Source of the DNA: Xanthomonas floridensis
GTDB taxonomy: Bacteria; Pseudomonadota; Gammaproteobacteria; Xanthomonadales; Xanthomonadaceae
Direction of reading: 5' to 3'
Assembly (NCBI RefSeq): GCF_001642575.1
Contig: NZ_LXNG01000057.1
Coordinates: forward strand, 1 to 64,000
Length of the DNA stretch: 64,000 nt
A program made the position numbers and the translations under genes. The notes under the pieces are model-generated. The model was not told the origin of the DNA. It made no database searches and saw nothing but the letters and a program-made list of their open reading frames with translations. Below are positions 38,550-47,698 of the stretch, piece after piece (position 1 is the first letter of the stretch; every line of letters begins with the position of its first letter).

Positions 38550-40694
38550 TCACGACTCCAGATCCACCGGGCGCGCCGGGCGAAAGCCCTGCCGCGCACT
38601 GTCCACCATATGCCGGCCCAGCCGCCCGAATCCGCGCGCACTGGCTTCCAGCACCTGGCCCATCGAGCGCCAGAACGAATCGCGGTCGTGCTGGCCCCAT
38701 TGCGAGAGCCAGATATCGGCGCGCGCGAAGGTGGACGCCACCAGCCAGCGTTCCTGTTCCATCGACATCTGCGTGAACTGGATGCTGACCTGGCCATCGC
38801 GATCCTGCCGCACCACCGCCGGCAGGGTCTGTTCGATGCCACGATGGCTCAGGCCGATCTGGACCGGCAGGCCGGGTTCGATCGGCTGTGGCTGATCGAG
38901 CCTGATCGCCATGCCGCCGGTGGAAAAATTCAGCGAGCGGCTGACCAGCACATTGCCATCGGGCAGGTACAGGTTGACCGGGATATCCAGCGGCACGCGG
39001 TGCGCGCTGCGCACCTGGCGGGTTTCGCTGGCCGTGGCGATCGTGGCACCCAGCAGCACCATGTTGTACAGCGTCCAGGCCAGGTTGAACCAGATCGTCT
39101 GCTGCTCGCCGCTGCCGCCCACATAGATCAGCCGCAGCACGCCGGCGACCACGCCCACCACGTTGAGCAGCAGCAGGAACAGATAGGGCTTTGCGATCTG
39201 CGCGTCGAAATAGCTGCGCGCCACCAGGCCACCCTTCGGGGTCACGTTGAACTTGCCCAGCTTGGGGTTGATCAGCGCCACCAGCGTCGGGCGGAAGATG
39301 TACCAGGCCAGCGTGGTCTCATAGACCTCGTTCCACAGCAGATGCCGGAACCGGCTTTGCACGCGCAGATTGGTCAGGTTGGCCTGCAGGATATGCGGCA
39401 GTGCATAGGCCAGGATCATCAACGCCGAGGCCTGGATCACGTGCGCGCCGAAGAACAGGTAGGCCAGCGGTGCGGTGAGGTAGATGATGCGCGGCAGCCC
39501 GTAGAAGAAGTGCAGCATCGCGTTGAGATAGCACAGCCGCTGCGAGAGCTTGAGCCCGCGACCGAGCAACGGATTATCGATGCGCGCGATCTGCGCCATG
39601 CCGCGCGCCCAGCGGATGCGCTGCGCCACATGCCCGGACAGGCTCTCGGTGGCCAGTCCCGCCGCCTGCGGCACCGCCAGATACGCGGTGCGGTAGCCGC
39701 GGCGCTGCAGCTTGAGCGCGGTGTGCGCATCTTCGGTCACGGTTTCCACCGCCACACCGCCAACCTCTTCCAGCGCGGTGCGCTTGATCACCGCGCACGA
39801 GCCGCAGAAGAACGTGGCATTCCACTGGTCGTTGCCATCCTGCAGCAGGCCGTAGAACAGCTCGCCTTCGTTGGGCACCTTGCCGTGGGTGTCGAGATTG
39901 CGCTCGAACGGATCCGGCGAAAAGAAATAGTGCGGCATCTGCACCAGCGCCAGCTTGGTGTCGCGCAGGAACCAGCCCATCGCCACCTGCAGGAACGAGC
40001 GGGTCGGGATGTGGTCGCAGTCGAAGATCGCCACGTATTCGCCGCTGCACTTCTTCAACGCCGCGTTGATGTTGCCGGCCTTGGCATGCGCGTTATTGGT
40101 GCGGGTGACGTAGTTGATGCCGACCTCGGCGCAGAACTCGCGGAACTCGTCGCGGCGTCCGTCATCGAGCAGGTGGATGGTGATCTTGCCGGCCGGCCAA
40201 TCGATCACGCTGGCGGCCAGCACGGTGGTACGCACCACCGACAGCGGCTCGTTGTAGGTGGGAATGAAGACATCCACGCTCGGCCACAGGCTCTGGTCGG
40301 CGGGCAACGGCACCGGCTTGCGATTGAGCGGCCACAGCACCTGGAAATAGCCCAGCACCAGGATCACGAACGCATATAGCTCGGCGCCGAGCAGGCCCAG
40401 ACCGAGAATGAAATCCACCGCGCTGCCCACGCCCATGGTCTGGGTCATGCGCCACCAGATGTAGCGGCACGACACCGCCAGGGACATGCCCATCATCATC
40501 AGGATGACCACCCGCCCGCCACGGTTGCGCACCGCCAGCGCCACGGCGAACAGCACGCCGGAGAACACCAGCTGCTGGTTCACGTCCATTGGCACAGCCA
40601 CCACGAACACCAGCAGCAACGCACCCAGCAACCACAGCGCCCAGGTCGCCAGCCTTGGCAGCGGTGATGCGGAACGGACACTGGCAGCGGTCAT
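38550..40694 (-). CDS. bcsA: Cellulose synthase catalytic subunit BcsA
   Basis: Inner-membrane GT2 polymerase that makes beta-1,4-glucan from UDP-glucose (714 residues). Visible elements, in order, are N-terminal membrane helices, the VDVFIPTYNEPLSVVRTTV nucleotide-binding strand, FDCDHIPTRSF, TVTEDAHTALKLQRRGYRT (catalytic Asp) and the QRIRWARGMAQ processivity motif. More helices and a C-terminal PilZ domain (about 575-690) with RSAHRVPLDIPVNLYL follow, so cyclic di-GMP activation is expected. The ATG at 40694 follows GGAG by 8 bp; upstream codons are not conserved. Confidence 0.96.
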   Translation of the reverse strand: MTAASVRSASPLPRLATWALWLLGALLLVFVVAVPMDVNQQLVFSGVLFAVALAVRNRGGRVVILMMMGMSLAVSCRYIWWRMTQTMGVGSAVDFILGLGLLGAELYAFVILVLGYFQVLWPLNRKPVPLPADQSLWPSVDVFIPTYNEPLSVVRTTVLAASVIDWPAGKITIHLLDDGRRDEFREFCAEVGINYVTRTNNAHAKAGNINAALKKCSGEYVAIFDCDHIPTRSFLQVAMGWFLRDTKLALVQMPHYFFSPDPFERNLDTHGKVPNEGELFYGLLQDGNDQWNATFFCGSCAVIKRTALEEVGGVAVETVTEDAHTALKLQRRGYRTAYLAVPQAAGLATESLSGHVAQRIRWARGMAQIARIDNPLLGRGLKLSQRLCYLNAMLHFFYGLPRIIYLTAPLAYLFFGAHVIQASALMILAYALPHILQANLTNLRVQSRFRHLLWNEVYETTLAWYIFRPTLVALINPKLGKFNVTPKGGLVARSYFDAQIAKPYLFLLLLNVVGVVAGVLRLIYVGGSGEQQTIWFNLAWTLYNMVLLGATIATASETRQVRSAHRVPLDIPVNLYLPDGNVLVSRSLNFSTGGMAIRLDQPQPIEPGLPVQIGLSHRGIEQTLPAVVRQDRDGQVSIQFTQMSMEQERWLVASTFARADIWLSQWGQHDRDSFWRSMGQVLEASARGFGRLGRHMVDSARQGFRPARPVDLES

Positions 40695-40786
40695 CGGGCA
40701 ACTCCTCTCAGGCATGGCGGCATGCGGCAAAACGGAAACTGGCAGGCGCGCGCTGGCGCCTGCCGGGGATCACTCTGCAACTGGAA

Positions 40787-41254
40787 TCAACGCGAGCGCA
40801 GCCGCTTGAGCGGGCTATGCGCCGAGGCGCGCGCGTCGGCCTGCAGCAGGCGCTGGAACAGGCGCTCCAGCGGCGTATGCGCCGGCCGCTCGGGCGCTGG
40901 CAGGCCACGCGGGCCGGACTCGTCCAGCTGGCGCAACTTGCGCAACGGCGCCAGCGCATCGGCGGGCGCCAGCTCGGCCGGTTCGTCGGCAGGCGCGGCA
41001 GCGTGCGCCGCATGCACAGCGGGCGCACGTGGCGCCGGCGCCGGTGTCGGCGGAGCCGTCGTCACCGCGTCCGGTGCAGGCGGTGCCGCCTCAGACGATG
41101 CAGGCGCATCGGCCGGCGCCGCACCTGGCTTGCGTGGCGGCAGCTGGGTGTAGGCGAAGTCGTGATAGCCCTCGCTTGCCTGCGTCCCCAAACGCGCGAA
41201 CAGGCCCGAGACATCGTCATGTCCAGGTGCATTCTTGGTGTTCTTCGGTGCCAT
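40787..41254 (-). CDS. bcsP: BcsP/BcsR-like cellulose operon regulator
   Basis: A 155-residue protein with a short conserved N-terminal segment (about 14-40, HDDVSGLFARLGTQASEGYHDF) followed by Pro/Ala-rich low-complexity sequence and a basic C-terminus. Proteins of this type, sometimes called BcsP or BcsR, are encoded between bcsD-like genes and bcsA in several proteobacterial type I cellulose operons and help localise or stabilise synthase. Assignment rests on position and N-terminal pattern. The ATG at 41254 is preceded by GGGGA; one more in-frame GTG lies just upstream. Confidence 0.7.
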   Translation of the reverse strand: MAPKNTKNAPGHDDVSGLFARLGTQASEGYHDFAYTQLPPRKPGAAPADAPASSEAAPPAPDAVTTAPPTPAPAPRAPAVHAAHAAAPADEPAELAPADALAPLRKLRQLDESGPRGLPAPERPAHTPLERLFQRLLQADARASAHSPLKRLRSR

Positions 41255-41282
41255 CACAGTCCCCTTGCCCGATCACACATGC

Positions 41283-41738
41283 TCATGCCGTCCGCGCCAG
41301 TACGAACTGGCGCAAATCGACGGTCTCGCCCGGAACGGTCTGCACCTCCAGGCCTGCCAGCATCCCCAGTTGCTGGAACCACCCTTCATACACACCCTGC
41401 AAGAACCCGTCGCTCCACGCCGCGCCGTCCAGGGCCACCCCCAACGGCGCACCGCCGTGGCGGATCTGCACGTGGTCGGCATGTTCGTCCATGACGCACT
41501 GGCCCCAGTCGCAGCCGTCCCAGATCGTATTGGCGGCCTGCTGCACCTCGTCCAGCGTGGTGCAGGGCGCCAGCCGGTGCTCACGCGCGAAGCGGCGGCC
41601 GATACGCGCCATCAGGGTGGCCAGATCATGCTCGGGTAACTCGGCACCGAACTCCTCGGCCATCGCCCGCACAAAGCCCAGCCACTGGCGGGAGCAGCTG
41701 CGGGTGCGGTAGAGCGACAGTGGATCGAGTGCGGGCAT
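41283..41738 (-). CDS. bcsD: Cellulose synthase subunit D
   Basis: A 151-residue protein resembling BcsD (AxCeSD), the periplasmic octamer that aligns cellulose chains in Komagataeibacter. Helical patterns include RSCSRQWLGFVRAMAEEFGAE and DLATLMARIGRRFAREHRL, then a beta-rich C-terminal half with LEVQTVPGETVDLRQFVL. No signal peptide is visible. It is first in the operon, 28 bp before bcsP, marking this as a bcsD-containing (type I) cellulose locus. I chose the ATG at 41738; the longer frame adds non-homologous residues. Confidence 0.78.
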   Translation of the reverse strand: MPALDPLSLYRTRSCSRQWLGFVRAMAEEFGAELPEHDLATLMARIGRRFAREHRLAPCTTLDEVQQAANTIWDGCDWGQCVMDEHADHVQIRHGGAPLGVALDGAAWSDGFLQGVYEGWFQQLGMLAGLEVQTVPGETVDLRQFVLARTA

Positions 41739-41928
41739 TCGACAAGCTTCGCGAGGGAGGGACGTCACATACGACGCATGCAGCAAAAGTGATGCAAGCG
41801 TGATGCCAATGTTAAGGCCTGCCAACTGGCGATTGAGAGATGCATCTCACTTTTCCGGGCATTCCCTGACAGCTGCCCACACTTTTCGGCAGTTACTGCC
41901 GGCCTGCGTCAGTCGTTGCCGCCGCGGG

Positions 41929-43110
41929 TCAGGCGCCTTCCGGCACCGGCGGCAGGCCGAACACGTCGCGCAGATAGCGCAGGTAGCCGGCGTCTTCGCA
42001 CATGCTCTTGCCGGGCGAATCGCTCAGCTTGGCCACCGGCTGGCCGTTGCAGCGGACCATCTTGATGACGATCTGCAGCGGCGTCGGCCCCAGGTCGTTG
42101 GTCAGGCTGGTGCCCACCCCGAACGCCAGCCGGCAGCGGGTGTGGAAGTGCTGGTACAGCTTCATCACCTTGTCGATGTTGAGGCCATCGCTGAAGACCA
42201 GCACCTTGGTCCTGGGATCGATGCGATGGGCTTCCAGATGCGCAATCACCCGCTCGCCCCATTCGAACGGGTCGCCGGAATCGTGGCGCATGCCGTCGAA
42301 CAGCTTGCAGAAATACAGGTCGAAATCGCGCAGAAACGCATCCAGCCCCACGATGTCCGACAGCGCAATGCCCAGGTCGCCGCGGTATTCGCGCGCCCAC
42401 GACTCCAGCGCGGCCACCTGGGAATCGCGCAGCCGCGGTCCCAGCGCCTGAAATGCCTGCAGGTATTCGTGCGCCATCGTGCCGAGCGGAGTCAGCCCGT
42501 AATGCTTGGCGAAGTACACATTGCTGGTGCCCACGAACTGCTCGCCCAGCCCGTCGCGCAGCAGTGGCAACAGCTCGCCATGCCAATGCCGCGAATAACG
42601 CCGCCGGGTGCCGTAATCGGCGATCTTGCAGCCGGCCGGCATGCTGCGCAGGCTGCTCACCTTGGCGCGCAAGCGGCTGCGGCCCTCTTCGAAATCCGGC
42701 TCGGAGGTGTTGCGGAACCACACCTCGTTGATGATCGCCAGCAGCGGCACCTCGAACAGGATGGTGTGCAGCCACGGCCCGCGAATGGTCAGTTCGATCT
42801 CGCCCGGGTGGGTGGTGGACGCCGACAGCTGCAGGTACTTGCGATCCAGGTGGAACAGCGCCAGGAAGTCGGCAAAGTCCGGCTTGATGAAGCGCAGGCT
42901 GCGCAGGTAGTCCACCTCGTCCTCGCGCAGGCGCAGCCGACACAGCGCGTCGATCTCGCGCGAGATCTCATCGATGAACTGCGCCAGGTCCACGCCGGGC
43001 GTGCGGCACTTGAAGCGGTACTCGACCTGCGCGGCCGGATGCTGGTGCAGCACCGCCTGCATCATGGTGAATTTGTACAGGTCGGTGTCGAGCAACGAAT
43101 GGATGATCAT
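41929..43110 (-). CDS. pncB: Nicotinate phosphoribosyltransferase
   Basis: Cytosolic enzyme (393 residues) that converts nicotinate to nicotinate mononucleotide in NAD salvage. The N-terminus ([20 protein letters not shown]) is diagnostic. Later motifs include [20 protein letters not shown] (phospho-His region with the His needed for ATP-driven catalysis) and [40 protein letters not shown] also matches the family. Length is normal. It stands alone between the bcs and exopolysaccharide loci. Confidence 0.96.
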   Translation of the reverse strand: MIIHSLLDTDLYKFTMMQAVLHQHPAAQVEYRFKCRTPGVDLAQFIDEISREIDALCRLRLREDEVDYLRSLRFIKPDFADFLALFHLDRKYLQLSASTTHPGEIELTIRGPWLHTILFEVPLLAIINEVWFRNTSEPDFEEGRSRLRAKVSSLRSMPAGCKIADYGTRRRYSRHWHGELLPLLRDGLGEQFVGTSNVYFAKHYGLTPLGTMAHEYLQAFQALGPRLRDSQVAALESWAREYRGDLGIALSDIVGLDAFLRDFDLYFCKLFDGMRHDSGDPFEWGERVIAHLEAHRIDPRTKVLVFSDGLNIDKVMKLYQHFHTRCRLAFGVGTSLTNDLGPTPLQIVIKMVRCNGQPVAKLSDSPGKSMCEDAGYLRYLRDVFGLPPVPEGA

Positions 43111-43342
43111 GCCGCCGGATTATGCCCGCAGCGGCAGCGCGCGCGCGTGCAAGTGGGCATGACCGAACCGCGGGCTGCGTCGCGCTGGAGCCTGCGCTCA
43201 GGGGCGCACGCCCCAGCACGGTGGCCTCGTCGCATTGCCGTTGGCGTCCGGGGAGCCGCATGGGGCCTTGGTTGCCTGGTGTCACGCACCGGCGGCACCG
43301 GTCGGATCCACAAGACCGCGGAGCGCAGATCCAGCACCTGAG

Positions 43343-43472
43343 TCCTTGCAACGAGTGGCGACCATCCTGCATCACGCCACACCACCGTCGCGGGTGTTGA
43401 TGGACGAGATCGGCCGCGGCACCTCACCTACCCGCACTGGCCTGTCGCCGAGCACTGTCGCGCATCAGCGCA
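43343..43472 (+). pseudogene. Relic of mutS (Walker B region)
   Basis: One frame encodes VATILHHATPPSRVLMDEIG followed by RGTS, nearly identical to the Walker B region of MutS. Immediately downstream the residues expected in MutS (T-Y, L-A-L-A, then A-E-H) can be read only by shifting frame, at 43419-43462. No other part of mutS is present nearby. It is a small degraded copy of a gene whose functional version must be elsewhere. The remainder of 43111-43342 shows no gene. Confidence 0.65.
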
Positions 43473-43480
43473 TCAGCGCC

Positions 43481-44449
43481 TCAGCGCGCCAGCACCTGCT
43501 GCGCCGGCTTGCCCTGCACGGTGAAGTCGCTGTCGCCCACGCCGCCGGCGGCCGGATCGGTGTACCAGCACCACAGCGCAATGCCGTCCATGCCGTGTGC
43601 CTGCAAGACCGTGCGCCATTGCTGCAACACCTGCAGCTGCAGACGGGTATCCACCGCTGCGGTGCGTTGCTCCGGGCTTTCCCACGGTGCCGCCAGGCTG
43701 CCGCGCGCCGAGCGCAGGCCCAGCTCGGCCACCCAGACCGGCTTGCCTACGCGCTGCCCCAATTGCTGCAGCCGCTGCGCGGCGGCATTCATTTCCTGGG
43801 TGCGTGGCTTGGCCGCTTCGGACAGGCGCGGATACAGGCTGGTGCCCACCGCATCGAACAGCGACCAGTAACGGAAGCTCTCCGCGTGCTCCATGCCATC
43901 GGCCACGTACAACAGTTTGCCGCGATAGACCTTGCGCACCGCCGCTACCAGCGCCGGCCATTGCGGTGCGTCCTGCAGCTTGCGCAGCTCGGTGCCGATC
44001 ACCAGCGCCTCGGCGTGTTCGTCCTCGGCCAGCTGTGCCAGCGGCAACAACGTCTTTTGATATGCGGCGAACCAGGCCGCCTGGTCGCTGGGCGCCACCT
44101 CGCCAGCCCAGTGACCGGGGATCCAGACATGCACCTTGAGCGTCGGACTCAGGCCGGCGCGATGGCTCTGGCGCAGCGCCGCCCGCATCGCCTCCAGGCT
44201 GCTGTCGCTGCCGAGCACCGGGTCGTTGGAGTGCGGTGTCGCCTGCCACACGAATGCCACCAGCAAGGCCTTGCTGGCACCGGTGGCGGCCAGGGATTGC
44301 AGCGACTGCGCAGCGGCGGAGCTTTCCCAGGGCGCGTTGGCCGAGACCTTGACGTTGGCGCCCATCCACATCGGCGCGGCCGCATTGCAGCCATTGGCCA
44401 GCAGGCACACGCCCAGCACCGCAGCGAAGGTCAGAACGCGCTGGAACAT
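43481..44449 (-). CDS. Lipoprotein with glycoside hydrolase (TIM-barrel) fold
   Basis: A 322-residue probable lipoprotein. The signal sequence ends in LLANGC with lipidation Cys near residue 21. The mature protein looks like a GH113/GTA-type TIM barrel: LKVHVWIPGHWAGEVAPSD, EALVIGTELRKLQ (candidate acid/base Glu), LLYVADG and VWVAELGLRSARG (candidate nucleophile Glu), and IALWCWYTDP. It is the last gene of the exopolysaccharide operon and overlaps the upstream membrane gene by 19 bp. It probably trims or releases the polymer, by analogy with BcsZ. Confidence 0.72.
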   Translation of the reverse strand: MFQRVLTFAAVLGVCLLANGCNAAAPMWMGANVKVSANAPWESSAAAQSLQSLAATGASKALLVAFVWQATPHSNDPVLGSDSSLEAMRAALRQSHRAGLSPTLKVHVWIPGHWAGEVAPSDQAAWFAAYQKTLLPLAQLAEDEHAEALVIGTELRKLQDAPQWPALVAAVRKVYRGKLLYVADGMEHAESFRYWSLFDAVGTSLYPRLSEAAKPRTQEMNAAAQRLQQLGQRVGKPVWVAELGLRSARGSLAAPWESPEQRTAAVDTRLQLQVLQQWRTVLQAHGMDGIALWCWYTDPAAGGVGDSDFTVQGKPAQQVLAR

Positions 44450-45831
44450 GCAGCCGCTGCCTCGGTGGTCGACGCTGCCGTGCCCTGCACGCAGTGGGGC
44501 GTGCCCAGGGTCGCATGCGTGGTGTCCGGCGGCGCCATGGTGCCGGTGGTCGTGCCTACGGCTGCCTCCGGAGCGCTGGCCAGCGTCGATGCACCGAGCA
44601 CGGATGGCGTCTGCGTTGCGCCCTGTGGTTCCACCACCGGCGCATTCGCCGGCTGCGCTGCCGCGCGGCCCAACGGCAGCGAGGCCGGCGCCGTCATGAC
44701 CACCGCCTCGCCCTGCAGCAACGCCTGTTCATCAGCCGGCACCGCGCGCAGCCAGCTCCCCCAGCCCTGCGGTTGCACCCAGGCTGCACCCAGCAGGCCA
44801 AGCAGCAGCAAGCCCGCTGCCTGGCTGCGCTGGTCCGGCTGCAAGGCGCGCAGCAGCAACGCGGCTGGCACCCATAGCAGCACCAGCGCATCGAACCCGG
44901 CCCAGCCGAAGGCGAACGACAGCGCCGCAGCGCAGATCACGGTCCCGGCGCTGGCAACCACGCCACGGGCCAGTGCCGCGCTGCGCGCACGTACCACCAG
45001 CGCCAGCACCGGGAAGCACACCAGGGCGGCCACGCCCCAACGCACCGCCGGCAGCCAATCCTGCGCCTGCGCGGCCAGCGGCAACGGCAGTGGATGCGCG
45101 CCCTGCGCAATGCTCGACAGCGTCGGCCACGGCGCGTTGAACACGGTCAGATTGACGTAGGCCCACATGCCCACCAGAAAGACAAACGGCAGGTAGCACA
45201 CCAGGTAGAACGACCCCGGCGCCTTGCGCAGCATCTGCGGCGGCATCACCAGCAACAGCCACGGCGCCACCATCGTCGACAGCGCCAACGTCTGCAGGTC
45301 CAGGCACAGCAAGATGCACAGCCACCCGGCGATGCGCAGATAGGTGAACGCTTCCACCGGTGCCTGCAGGCGCCGCAGCGTGCGGCACAGGCCATAGAAC
45401 GCCAGCAGCCCCACCGCCTGGCTGCCGCCGGCCGCGATCGGCAGCAGGAACAGCGGATTGCAACCCACCAGCAGGGTCAGTCCGCTGGCCCAGCCCCGCC
45501 CGAACACGCCGGCCAGATCGCGCCATAGCAGCGACAGGAACAGGGCATTGGCCGCCACCGCCAAGAACGGCCAGACCTGGAACGGCAGATCCCAGCGATG
45601 CAGCGCCAGCTCCACCGCCCACGCCAGCAGACCGCTGGCCGGCACGCCTACGCCCGGGGTGGCGACCGGTGCGGCGCTGCCCAGCGACTGCACCAGCAAT
45701 GGCTGACTCAGCAGCGACAGCCCCACCACCGCCACCAGGAACGCCGGCAGGCCGCTGTCGCCACGCGCGGCAGCCGGCTCACTCTTCGAGTGCGGCGCGG
45801 CGCTCGTTTTCCGAATGCTTGCTGATGCCAT
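44431..45831 (-). CDS. Polytopic membrane protein of exopolysaccharide operon
   Basis: A 466-residue inner-membrane protein with about ten hydrophobic helices (from about residue 30 to 365) and a hydrophilic Ala/Thr-rich C-terminal tail (about 385-466) that may be periplasmic. I recognise no catalytic motif. An arrangement of beta-barrel, MshEN-glycosyltransferase, membrane protein and hydrolase matches the xag locus of X. campestris, where a membrane protein of this kind is the third gene. It overlaps the glycosyltransferase gene by 53 bp, which is unusually long, and has GGAG before its ATG. A polymerisation or export role is inferred. Confidence 0.7.
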   Translation of the reverse strand: MASASIRKTSAAPHSKSEPAAARGDSGLPAFLVAVVGLSLLSQPLLVQSLGSAAPVATPGVGVPASGLLAWAVELALHRWDLPFQVWPFLAVAANALFLSLLWRDLAGVFGRGWASGLTLLVGCNPLFLLPIAAGGSQAVGLLAFYGLCRTLRRLQAPVEAFTYLRIAGWLCILLCLDLQTLALSTMVAPWLLLVMPPQMLRKAPGSFYLVCYLPFVFLVGMWAYVNLTVFNAPWPTLSSIAQGAHPLPLPLAAQAQDWLPAVRWGVAALVCFPVLALVVRARSAALARGVVASAGTVICAAALSFAFGWAGFDALVLLWVPAALLLRALQPDQRSQAAGLLLLGLLGAAWVQPQGWGSWLRAVPADEQALLQGEAVVMTAPASLPLGRAAAQPANAPVVEPQGATQTPSVLGASTLASAPEAAVGTTTGTMAPPDTTHATLGTPHCVQGTAASTTEAAAACSSAF

Positions 45832-47686
45832 GCGTGGTCTTCTCCCAATAGAACGGATTGTGGATCAGCTGCCAGAGCCCCTTGTAGGCGGCGATCGATT
45901 GCAACGCCCAATAGAACGGCACCGTCAGCGCATACGGCGCCAACTTGAAGTAGTCGCGTTTGAACGCGGCCACCAGCGTGATGTAGATGAAGAACGCGTT
46001 GGCCAATAGCAGATTGACCAGCGACACCGCCGCCAGCCACGGCGGGAAGAAACGGTCGAACATGGTGGTGCCGGTGAGCATCCACACCGCATACAACGCC
46101 CACAGCACCGGCACGCCCAGCGCGGTGAAAAATCCGCCGCCGATAAAGAACTGGAACCCCCAGAACCCCTTGAAACCGGTACTGCGATACAGATGCACCG
46201 GGTCGCGCATGTGCACCAGCCAGGTCTGCATGTAGCCCTTGAGCCAGCGCGAGCGCTGCCGGATCCAGTTGGGAATGCTGACGTTGGCTTCTTCGAACGT
46301 CGTGGAATTGACCACGTTGACGCGATAGCCGTTCTGGATCAGCCGCACGCCCAGGTCGGCGTCTTCGGTGACGTTGTACGGGTCCCATGCGCGCACCTGG
46401 CGCAACACATCCAGACGGAAGTGATTGGAGGTGCCGCCCAGCGGAATCGGGATGCGCAGGTACTCCAGCGCCGGCAGGTAGAAGTCGAACCAGAGCGTGT
46501 ACTCCAGCGTGAACATCCGCGTCAGCCAGTTTTCGTCGGCGTTGTAGTAGTTCAGCCGCGCCTGGATGCACACCACATCCTTTTCTGCCTTGCGGAACGC
46601 CGCCACCACGCGCTTGAGCTGGTCCGGCTCGGGCTTGTCTTCGGCGTCGTAGATGGTGAGCAGTTCGCCACGCGCAAAGTGCAGCGCGTAGTTGCAGGCC
46701 TTGGGCTTGGTCTTGGGCTGCGACGGCGGCACCCGGATGATTTCGAAGAACGCTTCCAGGCCGAGTTTCTTGGCCGCCTCGATGGTGTCTAAGTCGTCGG
46801 CTTCCAGCACCAGCTTCACGTCGAGCTTGCTGATGGGGTAATCCAGCTTGCGCAGCGCGTTGGCCAGGATCGGCAGGACCTCCGGCTCTTTGTACATCGG
46901 CACCAGCACGGTGTAGACCGGCAGGTCGTCGTCGCGCAACGCGGCCACTTCGTCTTCGGTGACCTTGATGTCGATGCGGTGGCGCGAGCCGAACCACACC
47001 AGCAACAGCTTCAGGCCGAAGGTGGCCAGAAAGCCCAGCGCCACCAGCACGTTGACGGCAATCAACGCCGGCACCGGAAACACCGCCAACGTCACCACCA
47101 GCAGGGCGGCCAGCACCCACAGCGTGATCTTCTGCCCGTGCGTGACCACCTGGCGTGCCGAATAAGTCGGTGCATGCGCGGCAAGCAGGTTCAGTGCGTT
47201 GTCGGTGAGCTGCTCGTCGGCGTGGCGTTGCAGGCTCCAGATGATGTCGAACTTGGCGGTGCCGACAAAGCGCACCTCCTCGCCGTAGTGCGCGCGCGCC
47301 CAGGCGAACAGCGCCGGGTCCGGGTCGGCCACGGCCAGCACCAGCACGCCGTCCTCGCGCCGCCACGGCAGCAGCAGACGCTGCGCATAGCTGTCCAGAT
47401 CTCCGGGAACCAGCAGCGTCGGATCCGGCGGCTGCTGTACCAGGTCGATGAAGTCCAGCCCGAAGTGCGCCGCCACGATGGCGTAGAAGCGCTGCGCCGG
47501 CACGCCGCGCTGGGCCAGGATCACATCGCCCAGGCGCGAGTTCCAGCGCTGCTGCAGCGCCAGCGCCGCCCGCAGTTGCTCATCGGTGATGACGCCTGCC
47601 GAAACCAGCGCACGACCCAGCAGCCCGCGTTCGCGGCCGATGTCCGGCGCCCGTCCCAGCGCATCCATTTCGCAGGTGACCGTCAT
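45779..47686 (-). CDS. xagB: MshEN-domain glycosyltransferase (XagB/NfrB-like)
   Basis: Inner-membrane GT2 synthase (635 residues) for an uncharacterised exopolysaccharide. An N-terminal MshEN-like region (about 18-75) contains RGLLGRALVSAGVITDEQ and RLGDVILAQRGVPAQ. This matches the tandem RLGxxLxxxGxLxxxxLxxxLxxQ pattern that binds cyclic di-GMP in MshE. Two helices (about 165-220) precede the GT domain: YTVLVPMYKEPEVL, LVLEADDLDT, TIYDAEDKPEPDQL, and the QxxRW-type RQRSRWLKGYMQTW. Further helices end the protein. X. campestris xagB is essential for biofilm by my recollection. The gene name is by resemblance. Confidence 0.82.
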   Translation of the reverse strand: MTVTCEMDALGRAPDIGRERGLLGRALVSAGVITDEQLRAALALQQRWNSRLGDVILAQRGVPAQRFYAIVAAHFGLDFIDLVQQPPDPTLLVPGDLDSYAQRLLLPWRREDGVLVLAVADPDPALFAWARAHYGEEVRFVGTAKFDIIWSLQRHADEQLTDNALNLLAAHAPTYSARQVVTHGQKITLWVLAALLVVTLAVFPVPALIAVNVLVALGFLATFGLKLLLVWFGSRHRIDIKVTEDEVAALRDDDLPVYTVLVPMYKEPEVLPILANALRKLDYPISKLDVKLVLEADDLDTIEAAKKLGLEAFFEIIRVPPSQPKTKPKACNYALHFARGELLTIYDAEDKPEPDQLKRVVAAFRKAEKDVVCIQARLNYYNADENWLTRMFTLEYTLWFDFYLPALEYLRIPIPLGGTSNHFRLDVLRQVRAWDPYNVTEDADLGVRLIQNGYRVNVVNSTTFEEANVSIPNWIRQRSRWLKGYMQTWLVHMRDPVHLYRSTGFKGFWGFQFFIGGGFFTALGVPVLWALYAVWMLTGTTMFDRFFPPWLAAVSLVNLLLANAFFIYITLVAAFKRDYFKLAPYALTVPFYWALQSIAAYKGLWQLIHNPFYWEKTTHGISKHSENERRAALEE

Positions 47687-47698
47687 GGCGTGGCGTCC

